64,000 bases of DNA from Antedon mediterranea (taxonomy: Eukaryota > Echinodermata > Crinoidea > Comatulida > Antedonidae). A program made the position numbers and the translations under genes. Under the pieces are notes generated by a model. It worked only from the letters and a program-made list of their open reading frames with translations, was not told the origin of the DNA and ran no database searches. The stretch spans positions 20,432,922-20,496,921 of the forward strand of contig NC_092678.1 of the NCBI RefSeq assembly GCF_964355755.1. The letters are read 5' to 3'. Below, one piece after another: positions 23,309-34,105 of this stretch (its first letter is position 1; every line of letters starts with the position of its first letter).

Positions 23309-26300
23309 TCACTTAAAGTCGCCCGGGCTCATTATAGCCCTTATCCAGGATTCTCTCTCTTCTGTACTGGATGCCTGAAATATGTATTGTTTTCCCTTCC
23401 TTGTTTTCACTCTAAACAGATTGGAACGAGATTTATTTTTCACTTTCGAGTCTGAAATCCAAACAAGCATGGTAATAAACATTTATTAGTTAGTGGTAAT
23501 TAAAATTTATTAACATTATTATATGTTCCTAGAAACATAAAGAAAATACAATGTCATCTTTAGGCTACGTGCACACAATTGTGGATAGGCATCTGATTTG
23601 CATCAAATATCCACCCGCGTGTTTTGCCCCGCTCAGTAAAGTGGAATTGTGCATTGCGTCGGTTTATCTTCTCATTTTGCTAGCCTACATTTTCCTGAAG
23701 TCATGGTTTTGAACAAACACCGACACAAATTATAATTATTTAAGCTTCGTTCACACTGGGACGTAACGCAAAGACGCAACGCAAGTGTGAATTGACCAAT
23801 GACAAGCAACAAATCGATTAATCCATTGCGATAGGTCAGATCACTTGCCTTATGTCTAGTGGGAACTAAGCGTCAGCCTTATACTAAATCGTGTTTAATC
23901 TTAGTAAACAGAGGGATATCTTTCCTTCAACCTCCAATCAGCGTCGGTACGGGTATGAAATGCCATGTGTGCCAACATTTTAGTCTACTCCATAGCATTT
24001 TTATTATTATACTGTTTTGACGGTCACGACTTAAACTTCAATGACTTACTGTGACCTCCTTCCATCCATACACTGTATACGTATGTTTGTTTAAATGCAT
24101 TTTAAATAAGTGGAAAATACACGAAACGAAAATTACCGTCTAGCCTAATGTTTGAAAAACATAATTTTTAATTTTCCTTTCGTCGACGTGAATATCATAT
24201 TTTTATTTAGTTTCTGGTTTTTATTAATGTCTTTAATAAGCGACCATTATGATTTATCACAAATAGCGTGAGTGATGCATGATTGGAAGGAATTGAGAGC
24301 AATAGCGCCACCAGCATAATAAAAACTTTATATACTAAATAATGGTGGCGCTATTGCTCTCCATTCCGTCCCGTCATGCATCGCTCACGCTATAAACTGC
24401 ATTATGTCAAATTTACACGATAACCACGATTGCGTACGCGTGCCTTTCTCTGTTTCGTATATTTTTCGATTCATATTAATCTGTGTCCACACGAGTGTTG
24501 GTACACTTACCTGATGAATCTGTATTTAATATTTCAACCGAACAATAGTTTATATCTACTTCTCCGAGTGGTTTTTCCTCATCAATCTGAAATAGGATTA
24601 GATTAGATTAAATTAGACTGGTTGGATTAATCCGAGAGTGTAATGTGGTGTAATGGTTAGGAAATCTGAGATCTTAGGAGATCCTGCTTTTTAATTAAAT
24701 AAGATACTTAAAGATGAGCGGCGTATCAATTTGATCTCTGGTGCGCTTGCGTACAATTGAGGGACTATAGTGCTCTTCTGTACCACGCCGAGAGTGTTAA
24801 AGAGTCGCTATCAGATCGGATTTGAACAATACCATGAAAGCCCCAGTGGTATAATGGTTAGGAAATCTGATTGCTTCTTAAATAAGATACTTAAAGATGA
24901 GCGGCGTATCAATTTGATCTCTGGTGCGCTTGCGTACAATTGAGGGACTAGCGCTGTTCTGAAGTACCACGCCGAGAATGTTAAAGAATCGCTATCCAAT
25001 CAAGTTTGAACACTACCATAAAAAGCCCCAGTGGTCTAATAGTTAGAACATCTGCATATCATGGAGAAGGTCCCCGGTTCGAATCTTTGTTGGGGCGAAT
25101 TCAGAATGTGTTCTATGCCAGTAGTGTTTATTATACATCTAATAATTATATATTTATTTATAGTTGTAACCGTGGGATTAACCCTGCAGAACAACCAATA
25201 GGGATTGTGGTTCCGAAAACTGTCTATGTTCATGTAAGGTATGTCTATATTAACAATTGGTAATTCCAGATTAGCAATATCCTGTAGATATTCACCTTTG
25301 ACCCCCGATAATACTGTAATAATTGTGGCTTATCCCATAATAGGAATAATCTAGCTTTCCACGTTCGGCGCACGTGACCCTGTAAAATATAACAGACAGA
25401 ACATGAATAGTTTGGATGAATCATGAATGGGTGATGAATACACGAATAAACTTAATTGTGATAGCTTGTCTTGCTGTAAAAACATCAACATTTTACTGTC
25501 TTTTCATGCTGTTAAGTAAGCAAATATTTAACACAATGTACGGTATGTATAGTGGGCTCTACTATACAAACACAATGCTGTTTAAAATTGGACCTCTTAA
25601 CAAACATAATGCCACTTGTGGGGCATGATAACAAACAATGCAAATAGGGAAATTACATTTCATCGCGTATAAATTATGTATAGATTTTCATTGGCACTCA
25701 GTGATCTAACTCAACGCAATAGCGCTCTAGGCTTATTGGTAACCGTGATTGTAATTCAAACCCAAAAGATATAATATACATTTAAAAGTTTGTAACAAAG
25801 TTCAAAGCAGTTAATGCTTGATTCATGTTAAATCTTGGTTCCCACTAGCGACACAACGTAACACAACATACGCAACGTAAGAAAAGGGAGGGAGAGGAGA
25901 GGGAACCAAGCTTAATGGTCTGTCTACACTATCACTTTATGTGACAAAAAAAATGTGATATGCCCATATGTGGAAACGATGATGTCATCTCACTACCATT
26001 TTTTAAGCATATCACTACCATTATTTGGTAAACCATCAGGTAACTGGTTCAATATTTCACACAGTCCAAAGACAAACATTAACCTTTGAACTTACCCTTT
26101 TTAATAGAAATCCTTGTTTAATCAATTTTCCACCTTCCGGTCCATTTAATAATTTTGAAGGTATCACTACCTTCTCTTTTGCCCTTTTCAATTGTTTTTC
26201 GTCGTCTGAATCGGATTCATCGCTACTACTAGTGAATGTATCTTTGTTGTTAGATGTGAAGGCTGACTGGATAAAATAAAAGAAAGAATTCATAATTTAC

Positions 26301-29300
26301 GAGAAAGGGAATTAACGAATAATTTATCATGATTATAAATACATACAGTTTGCAAACGTATAATCAGCTATTGTTGTTGATATGAAATGAAATAGACCCA
26401 CTGCAGCCATGTAATATTTCGTTATTGTTACTTAAAGGGTCACTAGGCCTATAGAAAACTACAAATTCAACAATGGTAATGTAACGACTTTAATGTAATT
26501 ATGACAGTGGTCTTTCGGAGTTGGTGGACACTAGAGGACACAGCGCAAGAATGTACGCGTAACAACACTGACCAATCACAATGGATGGATGATTATCCCC
26601 CGTGCGTCGTAATTGGTCAAATTAATAATGCGCAACCTCCCTTCATCGCTTTCTAGTTGGAAATAAGCTTTACGCAAAATGAGATTAGTTTAATGATTTC
26701 AAAGGTAGAATTTGAGGAACAATAGACACACAGCAGCCATCAAAATGTCACTTACAAATCGATATAATGCATGTCGTTCGTCTTGGAATGTTTTTGCGTC
26801 TTTCATCCCGTTAGTGTCACCCTCTAGTGCTTGTAGATAAGCCCGCCCAAGTAGCCTATTGCATTGCTGAACTCCGTCCTCTCGATTTGAGACAAACGAC
26901 CATTCTAAGAGCCAGTCTACCAAAGCCACTCCTGTTAAAGGTACATTAAAAAAGCGTGATGTGCCCAAATATGGTAGTACTATACCCATGGTAGTGATTT
27001 GACATCATCATGTCCATATATGGGCACATCCCATATGTTGTCACATAACATTTGATAGTGTAGACAGAGCTTTAGAATTAGGATCAATGGTGTTTGTGTC
27101 ACGTAAATAAATTGTTCTTCCGGGTGTGATGGAACTCATCGCCAACATTGATGAATTACGGCATAATTATTACTTGGCAAAATCCCAAAGAATTTTACTT
27201 GTTAGCACGGAACACAATTTTTAACTTATTTTTCTGATTTGTTCCTGATTGTAAATAGCTTTATATCAATAGATTATGTCTTTTGATTTTCAATAAAATC
27301 GGTATATCGATGACGTCACAAAAGCATATTATTATTATATTGATAGTTGTTTTGTGTTGCTTTTGATTGGAAACAGTATAGTAGTTGGATACCCGGCCGC
27401 CTTACCTGTAAAACAGTGATTGTATTTTTTAGTACCGACAACGTGCGTGTCCAGTTGAATACCACCTCCAGAATCTTGCATCGCTGATACAAGATCACTT
27501 ATATAAAAAAAGAAGGAAGTGAATATTAAATCAATAATACGCCTACATGGAGAGGGATGAGGATACAATCGAGATGTTTAGGAGCATGGACATGGGAGAT
27601 ATCAAACCTATAATATTTTATGAAATTAGTTGGGTTAGGCTCGTGTTGTAGGCCTATGTGATGTGACTATTGTATAGCATACTGACATTGTAGGCTATTG
27701 CATAATTGAATGTATACGCAATGTCATGACGGGTGCATGTACCTATTGCATTGATAGCATACTACATTTTAGGCTATTTCATAATGGAATATACGGAAGA
27801 AATTAATATCTATTGCTTTCCAAGAACAGTTACCATTTATAAAATAGCATAAAATGTGAATGAAAATAAATACATAGAAAAACATTACACTTAAGAAATC
27901 AAACATGCAAAGCAGGGGGATAACCCTTTAAGCCCAAACGCTTGTTTAGTGTAAGCATTCTCCATGGTGTAAGTGTTACCCCGCCCGGCCGGTGGCCAAA
28001 TTTCACGCTTCCTGGCACACTTCGCCTGATTTTTCAGTAGGCCTACATTAGGTCATGGAGGTATAAAAATAGATTTTTTTTTTCTATTTTTATACCTCCA
28101 TGATTAGGTATTGTATAAATTACGGTTGAATCATACTGAAATCCATTAATCAAATCTTCGAAAATATTAAATATGTGTTAAATATTTATGATTTTGTTTT
28201 ACAGTGATCAATTCTTGTGTGGTTATTAGTTTCTATTAAAAGTATAATATAATTTCAGTATAGGCCTAACAATCGAATAATATTATTTACAGTTTCTTAA
28301 ATGAACTATTTTTTATCTCAAGAAACATCATAACCAGGAAATTACAGGTGTGGTTAGACATTAAGACTTTGAACTTTGTTCATGATGTAATCATAGAGGT
28401 GGTATACCTCCATGGTATAATTATATTCCCCATCATTGGTGAAGAGGATTAGATGGATTAAAAGATTACATCAGATGTTATGAATGGCATTAAGCCTAAT
28501 AATAACAATGCATGTTCATATGATTCAATAGAAGTTAAATTCCCTTTTTTCATAGCGTTTTGTTTTGGTTCCTTACTAATCACAGTATTTAGGGAAAATA
28601 AAGTCATCCATTGGTAATTTAATTTCTTTAAGTTGAGCGCAGAGGTCAGATTTGAAAAATAAAACCAATGGTTTTGTCCAAGGGAAACTAAGGGAAATAA
28701 TGTGATGTAGGCCTATCTAAAAATAGCTTGTTTACTTTGGGACTTAGGTGTGGCCCAACTAATGACAGCCAATAGCGTTAGGATTACATTCGGCTACAAA
28801 CCATCCCATTGGTTGACTTACTTTAAAGACTTGTCGTGTTCTTTACCGTCTACTCGAACGGCATCAACTCCTCTGATAGCCTCACTGATGGCAGCTACCC
28901 ATTCTTCTCTTTCAGCGTCACCAGATGCTTGAACCAGAAGATCTTGACCAGCCATGGATGATATTTGAAATACGTCCTAAATTTAAAAGATGTTACATAT
29001 AAAAACGGTACATTTAAAACGACTTTGTGATTATTAAGTTAATATATTCCCAACTAGAATTCTTGTTTAAAACAAGTGATTTAGAAATGTTAAAATTGTA
29101 ACATACACCAAATTACTGGCGATGCCTACACTAATAAACTAGTTTGACAAAAAAAGTGATGTGCCCAAATAATGGTAGTGATATGCCCAAATATGATAGT
29201 GCATCATCATGTCATATATGGACACATCACATTTTTTGTCACATATTAATGGTTTAGACAAGCCTTAAGATATTTAAGCACTTGAAAGTGAGCAAAATAC

Positions 29301-32300
29301 TTTATTATTGCGGACCACCATATTTTAAGATACAGTTAATTCGAGATTTCAAAAAGATTTGTGACGTCATCAAATATATTGCAACGTCAATAGGCATGAT
29401 AGGCTATATAGGATAGTAAATTATTACAACTTGGACAGGCACACAACAGAAAGATATACAAGTAAACGCACTGGTCATTTTTCCAAGTAGTAAATTATAA
29501 CATTGATACTAACAATGCGTTGTTCTAGAATTATAGAAATATTTTCAACTCAGTGGGAAGCTTTCTAATTACAGGTTACTGCACCTCATAGGAAGTACTC
29601 TGACTATATTTATAATTTAAAAAAATAAATATTTTAAAAAGAAAGTTCAAGCGAGCAGGAAAACAATGCGCAAATATATAGCGTGTTGGAATTATTGCTT
29701 TAAGACGTCGTCTACGGTTACATTCATTATTGTCGTCGCAGTCGCCGCCGTCCTCGTCGTAGTGGTTATAATTGTGGTCGTCATTGTCGCCTTCGTTATC
29801 ATTGTTTTGTATTCGTCATAGTCGTCGTCCTTTTCGTAGTGGTTGTCATGGTTGTGGTCGTCATTTTTATCTTCGTCATCTTTGTCTTGTGTTCGTCATA
29901 GTCGTCGTCGTAGCGGTTGTAATTGTTGTGGTCGTCATTGTCGTATTCGTCATTGTCGTCTATTGTATTCGTCGTCGTCGTCGTCCTCGTTGTAGTGGTC
30001 ACCATTGTCATCTTCGTCATCATCATCCTCTTTGCGTTCGTCATATCGTCGGCGTCCTCGTCGTAGTGGTCGCCATTGTCATCTTCGTCATCATTGTATT
30101 TGTATGCGTCATCGTCGTTGTCATCACCATCATCGTCGTCGATGTTTTCGTCACCAATATTTACAATAAATGTACAAACCGTTTTCTTAGTGTATTGCGG
30201 AACGGGTGAGATAACAGAGCTTCCTTTTAATATGACGACACCAGCCGCCGCCTCGTCTTCCTTCTTTTTATAATATCGTAGTTCCTCCGGGAACAATACA
30301 AACCACCGGGTTCTCCAGTTGGTACGAACATGACCCTACGAGTAAAAGGTTTAAATTCAATGTAAAACAGTGTGTGATCTTAATAAAATAAATAGGAACG
30401 GATGTACGTGATTCCGAATGGTGATGTGATGCAATTGTATACCACTCTGCTCGGAGAGGATCTTTTGTATCCGTAATATCATAACCCATACATTACATTT
30501 ATGATTTAAATGGTTAATAACTTCCCTTCCTATGCGTTATTCCGTACTATTTCTTTGAAGAGAAATAATGGAAAAATGCATTTATTATTATACCAATGTT
30601 GGCGATCTAGAAATGGAAACGTGTTGATGAAGCCATAAAGATATAGCGAGATTACTCCCGGTTAAAGTATTTTATTAATTTTATAATTTTTTTTTGGAGC
30701 GGTTAACCGACATCTGCTTGCTTCCGGTGATGCAAAAACGTCAGCTTATAACTTACGGAAACAATATCTACAATTGGCAATTGATATAGGATTCTGATAA
30801 ACTTTGAACACGTTCAAGCTAAATTGAATTTTGTGTTAGGCCTGTTGTGTTAAAAGGTCTCTCTCTGACCACCGTCCCATCCGACCTATATCTATACAAA
30901 ACCTCCCGATACCATTAAGCCGCAAATTGTTGGTTGTGAGTCCAGAAATGCCCGTTCACACAGGGACACCTTTGATTAAAACAATGGCTAAAGGCCTATT
31001 TACACAGACGAACAATAACAGTAATGAATATTGAGTTCCGCTCAGAATAGATACAGATTCTACGTGGGATCGGACAAGCTACGCGGTTTTCCGCTTACCC
31101 TTACCGCTCGTCTGTGTAAATTTGGCTTAACAAGTGCATTCAATGTTGTGTTTGCAGATGTGTTATGACAAAACAAAATAGTGATGATTATATAAAAATA
31201 TATAGAAATATACAGAAATGATTTTAATTAAGCTTATTGTTATAAAATGCTGGGATTATACAGGTCGTTAGAATTAATCTATCTTCACAACACAAAAAAA
31301 CAGAAAAAAAAATTTTAAAATTATACATACTTATACAGTGCTTAATCATTGCATTCCGGAGGTGATTCTTTTCTGCTGGAGTGGTTGTAGGAATTAATAG
31401 ATTTAATCATTGGCCATTCATTCATACAAATTCATTACAATAACAAATACTATAGTATTGCATTTTGTTTACTCTTAAATCAACGTTGAAATTTCAACAA
31501 TTGAATGTCAAACAAATACTCGTTATAACTATTGGTTCTGCCGTAACAATTTAACTTTGACATTTTCGTGGGAACAATAGCAATAATTGCGAACCGCATG
31601 TAGGTCGGAAACTTAAGTAAACTCAGACAAGTGTGACAGAACAGATTAATTTATACACTTGATATTGGTAAAAATAGCCTACAATACAATTAAAAAAACT
31701 AATTTGACACTTCTCTATGTGACCTGATTGCCTTTTATATCGGACCTACACTACTGAAGTTATTATCGTGAACCCACTATGAAACTCTGTCTTCACTATG
31801 AAACTTTATGTGACAAAAAATGTGATGTGCCCATGATGATGTCATATCACTACTATATTTAGGCACATCATTTTTCAAACTAATTGATAGTGTAGATAGG
31901 GCTTTACTGAATATCACTTCGTTTCGTTTTTTCGTTTATTTATTTTTTTTTCCACTCACTTATATATATATATATCATTTACATTTACATAACATATATT
32001 AAATGTGGATGGATGGAAGTCACAGTAAGTTCACTGAACTTTAAGTCGTGACTCCCGTATGCCTATAAGTATACTAACATTGCTACAGAGTAGACTAAAA
32101 TATGAATATATAATAGTGAAAGTACATAAAATCAAAAAAAAAAAAAAAAAATTAAATTATAGAAGTTAAGATAAATTACTAACTTTATATTTTAGAAGTT
32201 TGTATGAGTTCCTTCTCCTAAGGTTTTCCCCATTAAAATTTCAACAATATTGTACTCATAGAATATCTCCGATTTTTATCAAAAGAGAGTGTGTGGGTTC

Positions 32301-32708
32301 CCTCATATGGTATGGTATTAAAACATTTAATTAGGCCTAACAATTGTATTTTTGGTTTTATGCTAATTTTCTTCACTTTGTTTATTATTATATACATTTA
32401 GAAAAACGGAACTCAGACCCGATAGACAGTAAACGAATGTTAACATTACCGTAATGCCTAAACAGTATAGGCTTACAATTCTTTTATTATACAATCAAAA
32501 GAATCATAGTACCGTGGGCTTACTATAGTGTTTCATATCGCAATTTTACAACCCCGCTGATTTCCTATTCAAATAAAATCAAGCTTATGTCAACATCCAT
32601 TCTGTGTTATGTATATCATAGAGGTATCCTCTATGTGTATATCAAAAACAACGTTAAGCTTACCTTTTTGACGAGAAACCCTTCTTTTAACTTGGCGCGT
32701 TGTGTCAT
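23309..32708 (-). CDS. PLEK: Pleckstrin (PH-DEP-PH), nine exons, 365 aa
   Basis: Exons in transcript order: 32664-32708, 30180-30335, 28822-28976, 27406-27497, 26756-26931, 26096-26266, 25296-25379, 24511-24586, 23309-23451. Phases close; 1098 nt. First PH domain about residues 5-105 (KEGFLVKKGHVRTNWRTRWF, and EREEWVAAISEAIR as its C-terminal helix with the invariant Trp). DEP domain about 125-210 (HCFTG, VDWLLEW, ALYRF). Acidic/Ser linker SSSDESDSDDE near 222-232, where vertebrate pleckstrin is phosphorylated by PKC. Second PH domain about 252-360 (IKQGFLLKRGHVRRTWKARL, TEERESWIRAI). The length is close to the 350 residues of vertebrate pleckstrin. It binds phosphoinositides and links them to actin remodelling. 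The donor after exon 2 (GTTTGT) is weak, and the acceptor side of that join rests on the PH alignment. Confidence 0.93.
23743..23873. mobile_element. MITE family B copy
   Basis: GCTTCGTTCACACTGGGACG to GTCTAGTGGGAACTAAGC, with TTGACCAATGACAAGC inside. In the intron before the last pleckstrin exon... downstream part of the gene between exons 8 and 9. Confidence 0.75.
23945..24135. repeat. Interspersed repeat, inverted copy of 31910-32110
   Basis: GTCACGACTTAAACTTCAATGA and TTTTAGTCTACTC here recur in opposite orientation at 32018-32100 (AGTAAGTTCACTGAACTTTA...GTCGTGACT...GAGTAGACTAAAA). Both copies are in pleckstrin introns. Family unknown. Confidence 0.6.
24264..24392. mobile_element. Palindromic MITE family E
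   Basis: TAGCGTGAGTGATGCATGAT...GCAATAGCGCCACC is mirrored by GGTGGCGCTATTGC...GTCATGCATCGCTCACGCTA around a 31-base AT-rich loop. The arms are about 49 bases with few mismatches. It lies between exons 8 and 9 of pleckstrin. Confidence 0.85.
24640..25097 (+). mobile_element. Tandem tRNA-derived SINE units
   Basis: Three tRNA-like heads (GTGTAATGGTTAGGAAATCTG, CCCCAGTGGTATAATGGTTA, GCCCCAGTGGTCTAATAGTTA) and two shared bodies (AAGATGAGCGGCGTATCAAT...GCGCTTGCGTACAATTGAGG...CCACGCCGAGA) repeat with a period of about 183 bases. The last head at 25024-25097 has a seven-base acceptor-like pairing GCCCCAG/TTGGGGC and a B box GGTTCGAATC. Its T and D stems are broken, so it is a SINE head rather than a working tRNA. 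In the intron between exons 7 and 8 of pleckstrin. Confidence 0.75.
25832..25913. mobile_element. MITE family B copy, internally deleted
   Basis: CTTGGTTCCCACTAGCGACA to AGGGAACCAAG with most of the interior missing or replaced by an AG-rich tract. Confidence 0.65.
25918..26037. mobile_element. MITE family A copy, right end decayed
   Basis: GTCTGTCTACACTATCACTTTATGTGAC with the core GATATGCCCATATGTGG. Ends just before pleckstrin exon 6. Confidence 0.65.
26510..26670. mobile_element. MITE family B copy, diverged
   Basis: TGACCAATCACAATGGATGG and GTCGTAATTGGTCAAATT as inverted inner arms; the outer arms are poorly kept. Confidence 0.55.
26948..27073. mobile_element. MITE family A copy
   Basis: Core GTGATGTGCCCAAATATGG and right end TTGATAGTGTAGACAGAGCTTT; left terminal bases are lost. 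Next to pleckstrin exon 5. Confidence 0.7.
28053..28103. other. Perfect 21 bp inverted repeat (hairpin)
   Basis: TCATGGAGGTATAAAAATAG plus A, a nine-T loop, then the exact reverse complement. It is in a pleckstrin intron. The same motif (CATGGAGGTATAAAAATA) appears at 12284-12301, and a shorter related dyad at 28395-28425. Confidence 0.95.
29128..29268. mobile_element. MITE family A copy, diverged
   Basis: AAACTAGTTTGACAAAAAAAGTGATGTGCCC at the left, TTTTTGTCACATATTAATGG at the right; interior carries two ATGATAGTG / ATGGTAGTG units. Confidence 0.65.
29715..30165. repeat. Trinucleotide array (GTC/GTT/ATC variants) next to a pleckstrin exon
   Basis: About 450 bases dominated by GTCGTC, GTCATC and GTTGTC triplets on + (GAC/GAT on the coding strand). 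It begins about 15 bases downstream of the exon 2 donor on the coding strand. The exon frame stays open through it and would encode a long Asp-rich tract if the intron were kept. Confidence 0.9.
30950..31135. mobile_element. MITE family G copy
   Basis: GGCCTATTTACACAGACGA at the left and CGCTCGTCTGTGTAAATTTGGC at the right. A relative lies at about 61000-61150 in the RING array with GCGGTTTTTCGCTTACAATTACCGC. Confidence 0.6.
31787..31907. mobile_element. MITE family A copy
   Basis: AAACTCTGTCTTCACTATGAAAC to TTGATAGTGTAGATAGGGCTTT. Intron 1 of pleckstrin. Confidence 0.75.
31910..32110. repeat. Interspersed repeat, inverted copy of 23945-24135
   Basis: See 23945-24135. It also contains a short TATATATATATA tract at about 31962-31975. 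Confidence 0.55.
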
Positions 32709-34105
32709 TTAGCCACCGACGATGTAGGACCTATTTTAAATCAGTAGCCCGTCCTTTAGAAAATCAACTCACCGGGTCTTGATCAGATTAAGTTATGCCT
32801 GGCACGGATATTGGTATTGCATTGTAATGGGAAGTTACTATACTATTGATATCATTTTACGCTCTATTCGGTTCCTGGTTGTAACAACAATTATTATTGT
32901 CAGTATTAATCATAGGCTTATATTTCAAATGGAGGCGCTGTGTAGTGTACTGTTGTCACTTGCAGAAATTGAAAAAAAAATTGTCTTATAGTAGGCTATA
33001 TTCTAATAAAACGTACAGTAACTACAAAAGTGCATTTATTTATTTGTTTATTTATTTCATACGCATCCGATCACACACACACAAACTTGAAAATGGATAT
33101 ATATTTTATAATTGATCGTGCTTTATAGGTCTATAAACAAAGTCTATTTTGAGGCATAATTAGGACGTGGAGTTGAAAGAGTCATGAGTTATAACCCTGG
33201 CACTAGGTCAGGATTGAACCTTGGACCTTGGGATTGGAAGAAAAGCAGGTTAAGCTACAGGGGACCACTATATTATCTTTTTGTTCGTATCAAAACAATG
33301 AATAATGCCATAGTTCTAGCGTTTGTAGGGTTTTGTAAATGTTTTTAAGTCAGTATTTTATGGTACACAAAATGCGGTACCATCTAACGACGTTTATTGC
33401 CAATAAAAACCATAGAAAAAACTCTCTGTTCTAACAGTATAATGCATTGACAAAGTATTAATTAGCATAAAATGTATACAAGTATTTAGATCACAGTGCA
33501 TTTCCTGGTGAATTTTACCTTGATATTTCGCGTGTCTTACGGCGTTCTTTGTATAACGGCACCATGGGCGTGCCATAGATTGGTGGTGTTTGTAAATCTC
33601 CGTCACGCGATGGTTCTGAACGTGGGGGGGAGGCCTAGCTATGGTTTAAAGTACGAATTTTCACGTATAGAAGATCAGCAATAAGAACACGTAAGTTTCT
33701 ATTATATTATTTACCGTTCACACCGTTATTAAAAGCCCAACTTTATGCATTTTATAGCCTGGGTTAGGCTAGCCCAGCCATGCCTACATTCTAGGCTAGG
33801 CATAGTTTGTTTATACCTATTTCCACACGCGACACAGCGATAGCTGTATCATATAGTTATGTGATGTGCTCGAAGTCGTTTCGACCTACTATGAGTATCC
33901 ATATTATGATTACGTGTTATTATCTTTGGGCCTAGATCTTAACGAATTAGATGGCTAATTTATATATTGATAAACTATTCTATGCCTATATGATCGAAAA
34001 TATTGATTTAAAAACATGATTAATTGTAAAGTTATCAATATATAACATGTGTTACTTTATTTTTCAGAGATTATTACAAATTTAGTATCTGTAGGCTAAG
34101 TAAGG
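32709..34105. promoter_or_regulatory. Divergent intergenic region, pleckstrin (-) and ATP23 (+)
   Basis: The two translation starts face away from each other across 1.4 kb. On the ATP23 side an untranslated first exon probably ends at 33690 (AACAC|GTAAGT) and rejoins at 34068 (TTTTCAG|AGATT), so the ATP23 promoter would be near 33500-33650. No TATA box is evident. A tRNA-type SINE occupies part of the spacer. Confidence 0.45.
33170..33280 (-). mobile_element. tRNA-derived SINE fragment
   Basis: On the minus strand: GTGGTCCCCTGTAGCTTAAC followed by a B-box-like GGTTCAATCC about 45 bases on, the layout of a tRNA-derived promoter. Confidence 0.55.

Noticed and set aside
25024-25097. Functional tRNA gene
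   Set aside because: The acceptor stem pairs, but the D and T stems contain mismatches and the unit is one of three SINE heads in tandem.
29799-30296. 165-codon Asp/Thr-rich minus-strand open frame as a protein gene
   Set aside because: It is pleckstrin exon 2 reading on into a triplet repeat. The PH alignment requires splicing at 30180.
33496-33684. 62-codon frame upstream of ATP23 as its N-terminus
   Set aside because: It is out of phase with the ATP23 start exon, which opens with its own ATG after an untranslated exon.
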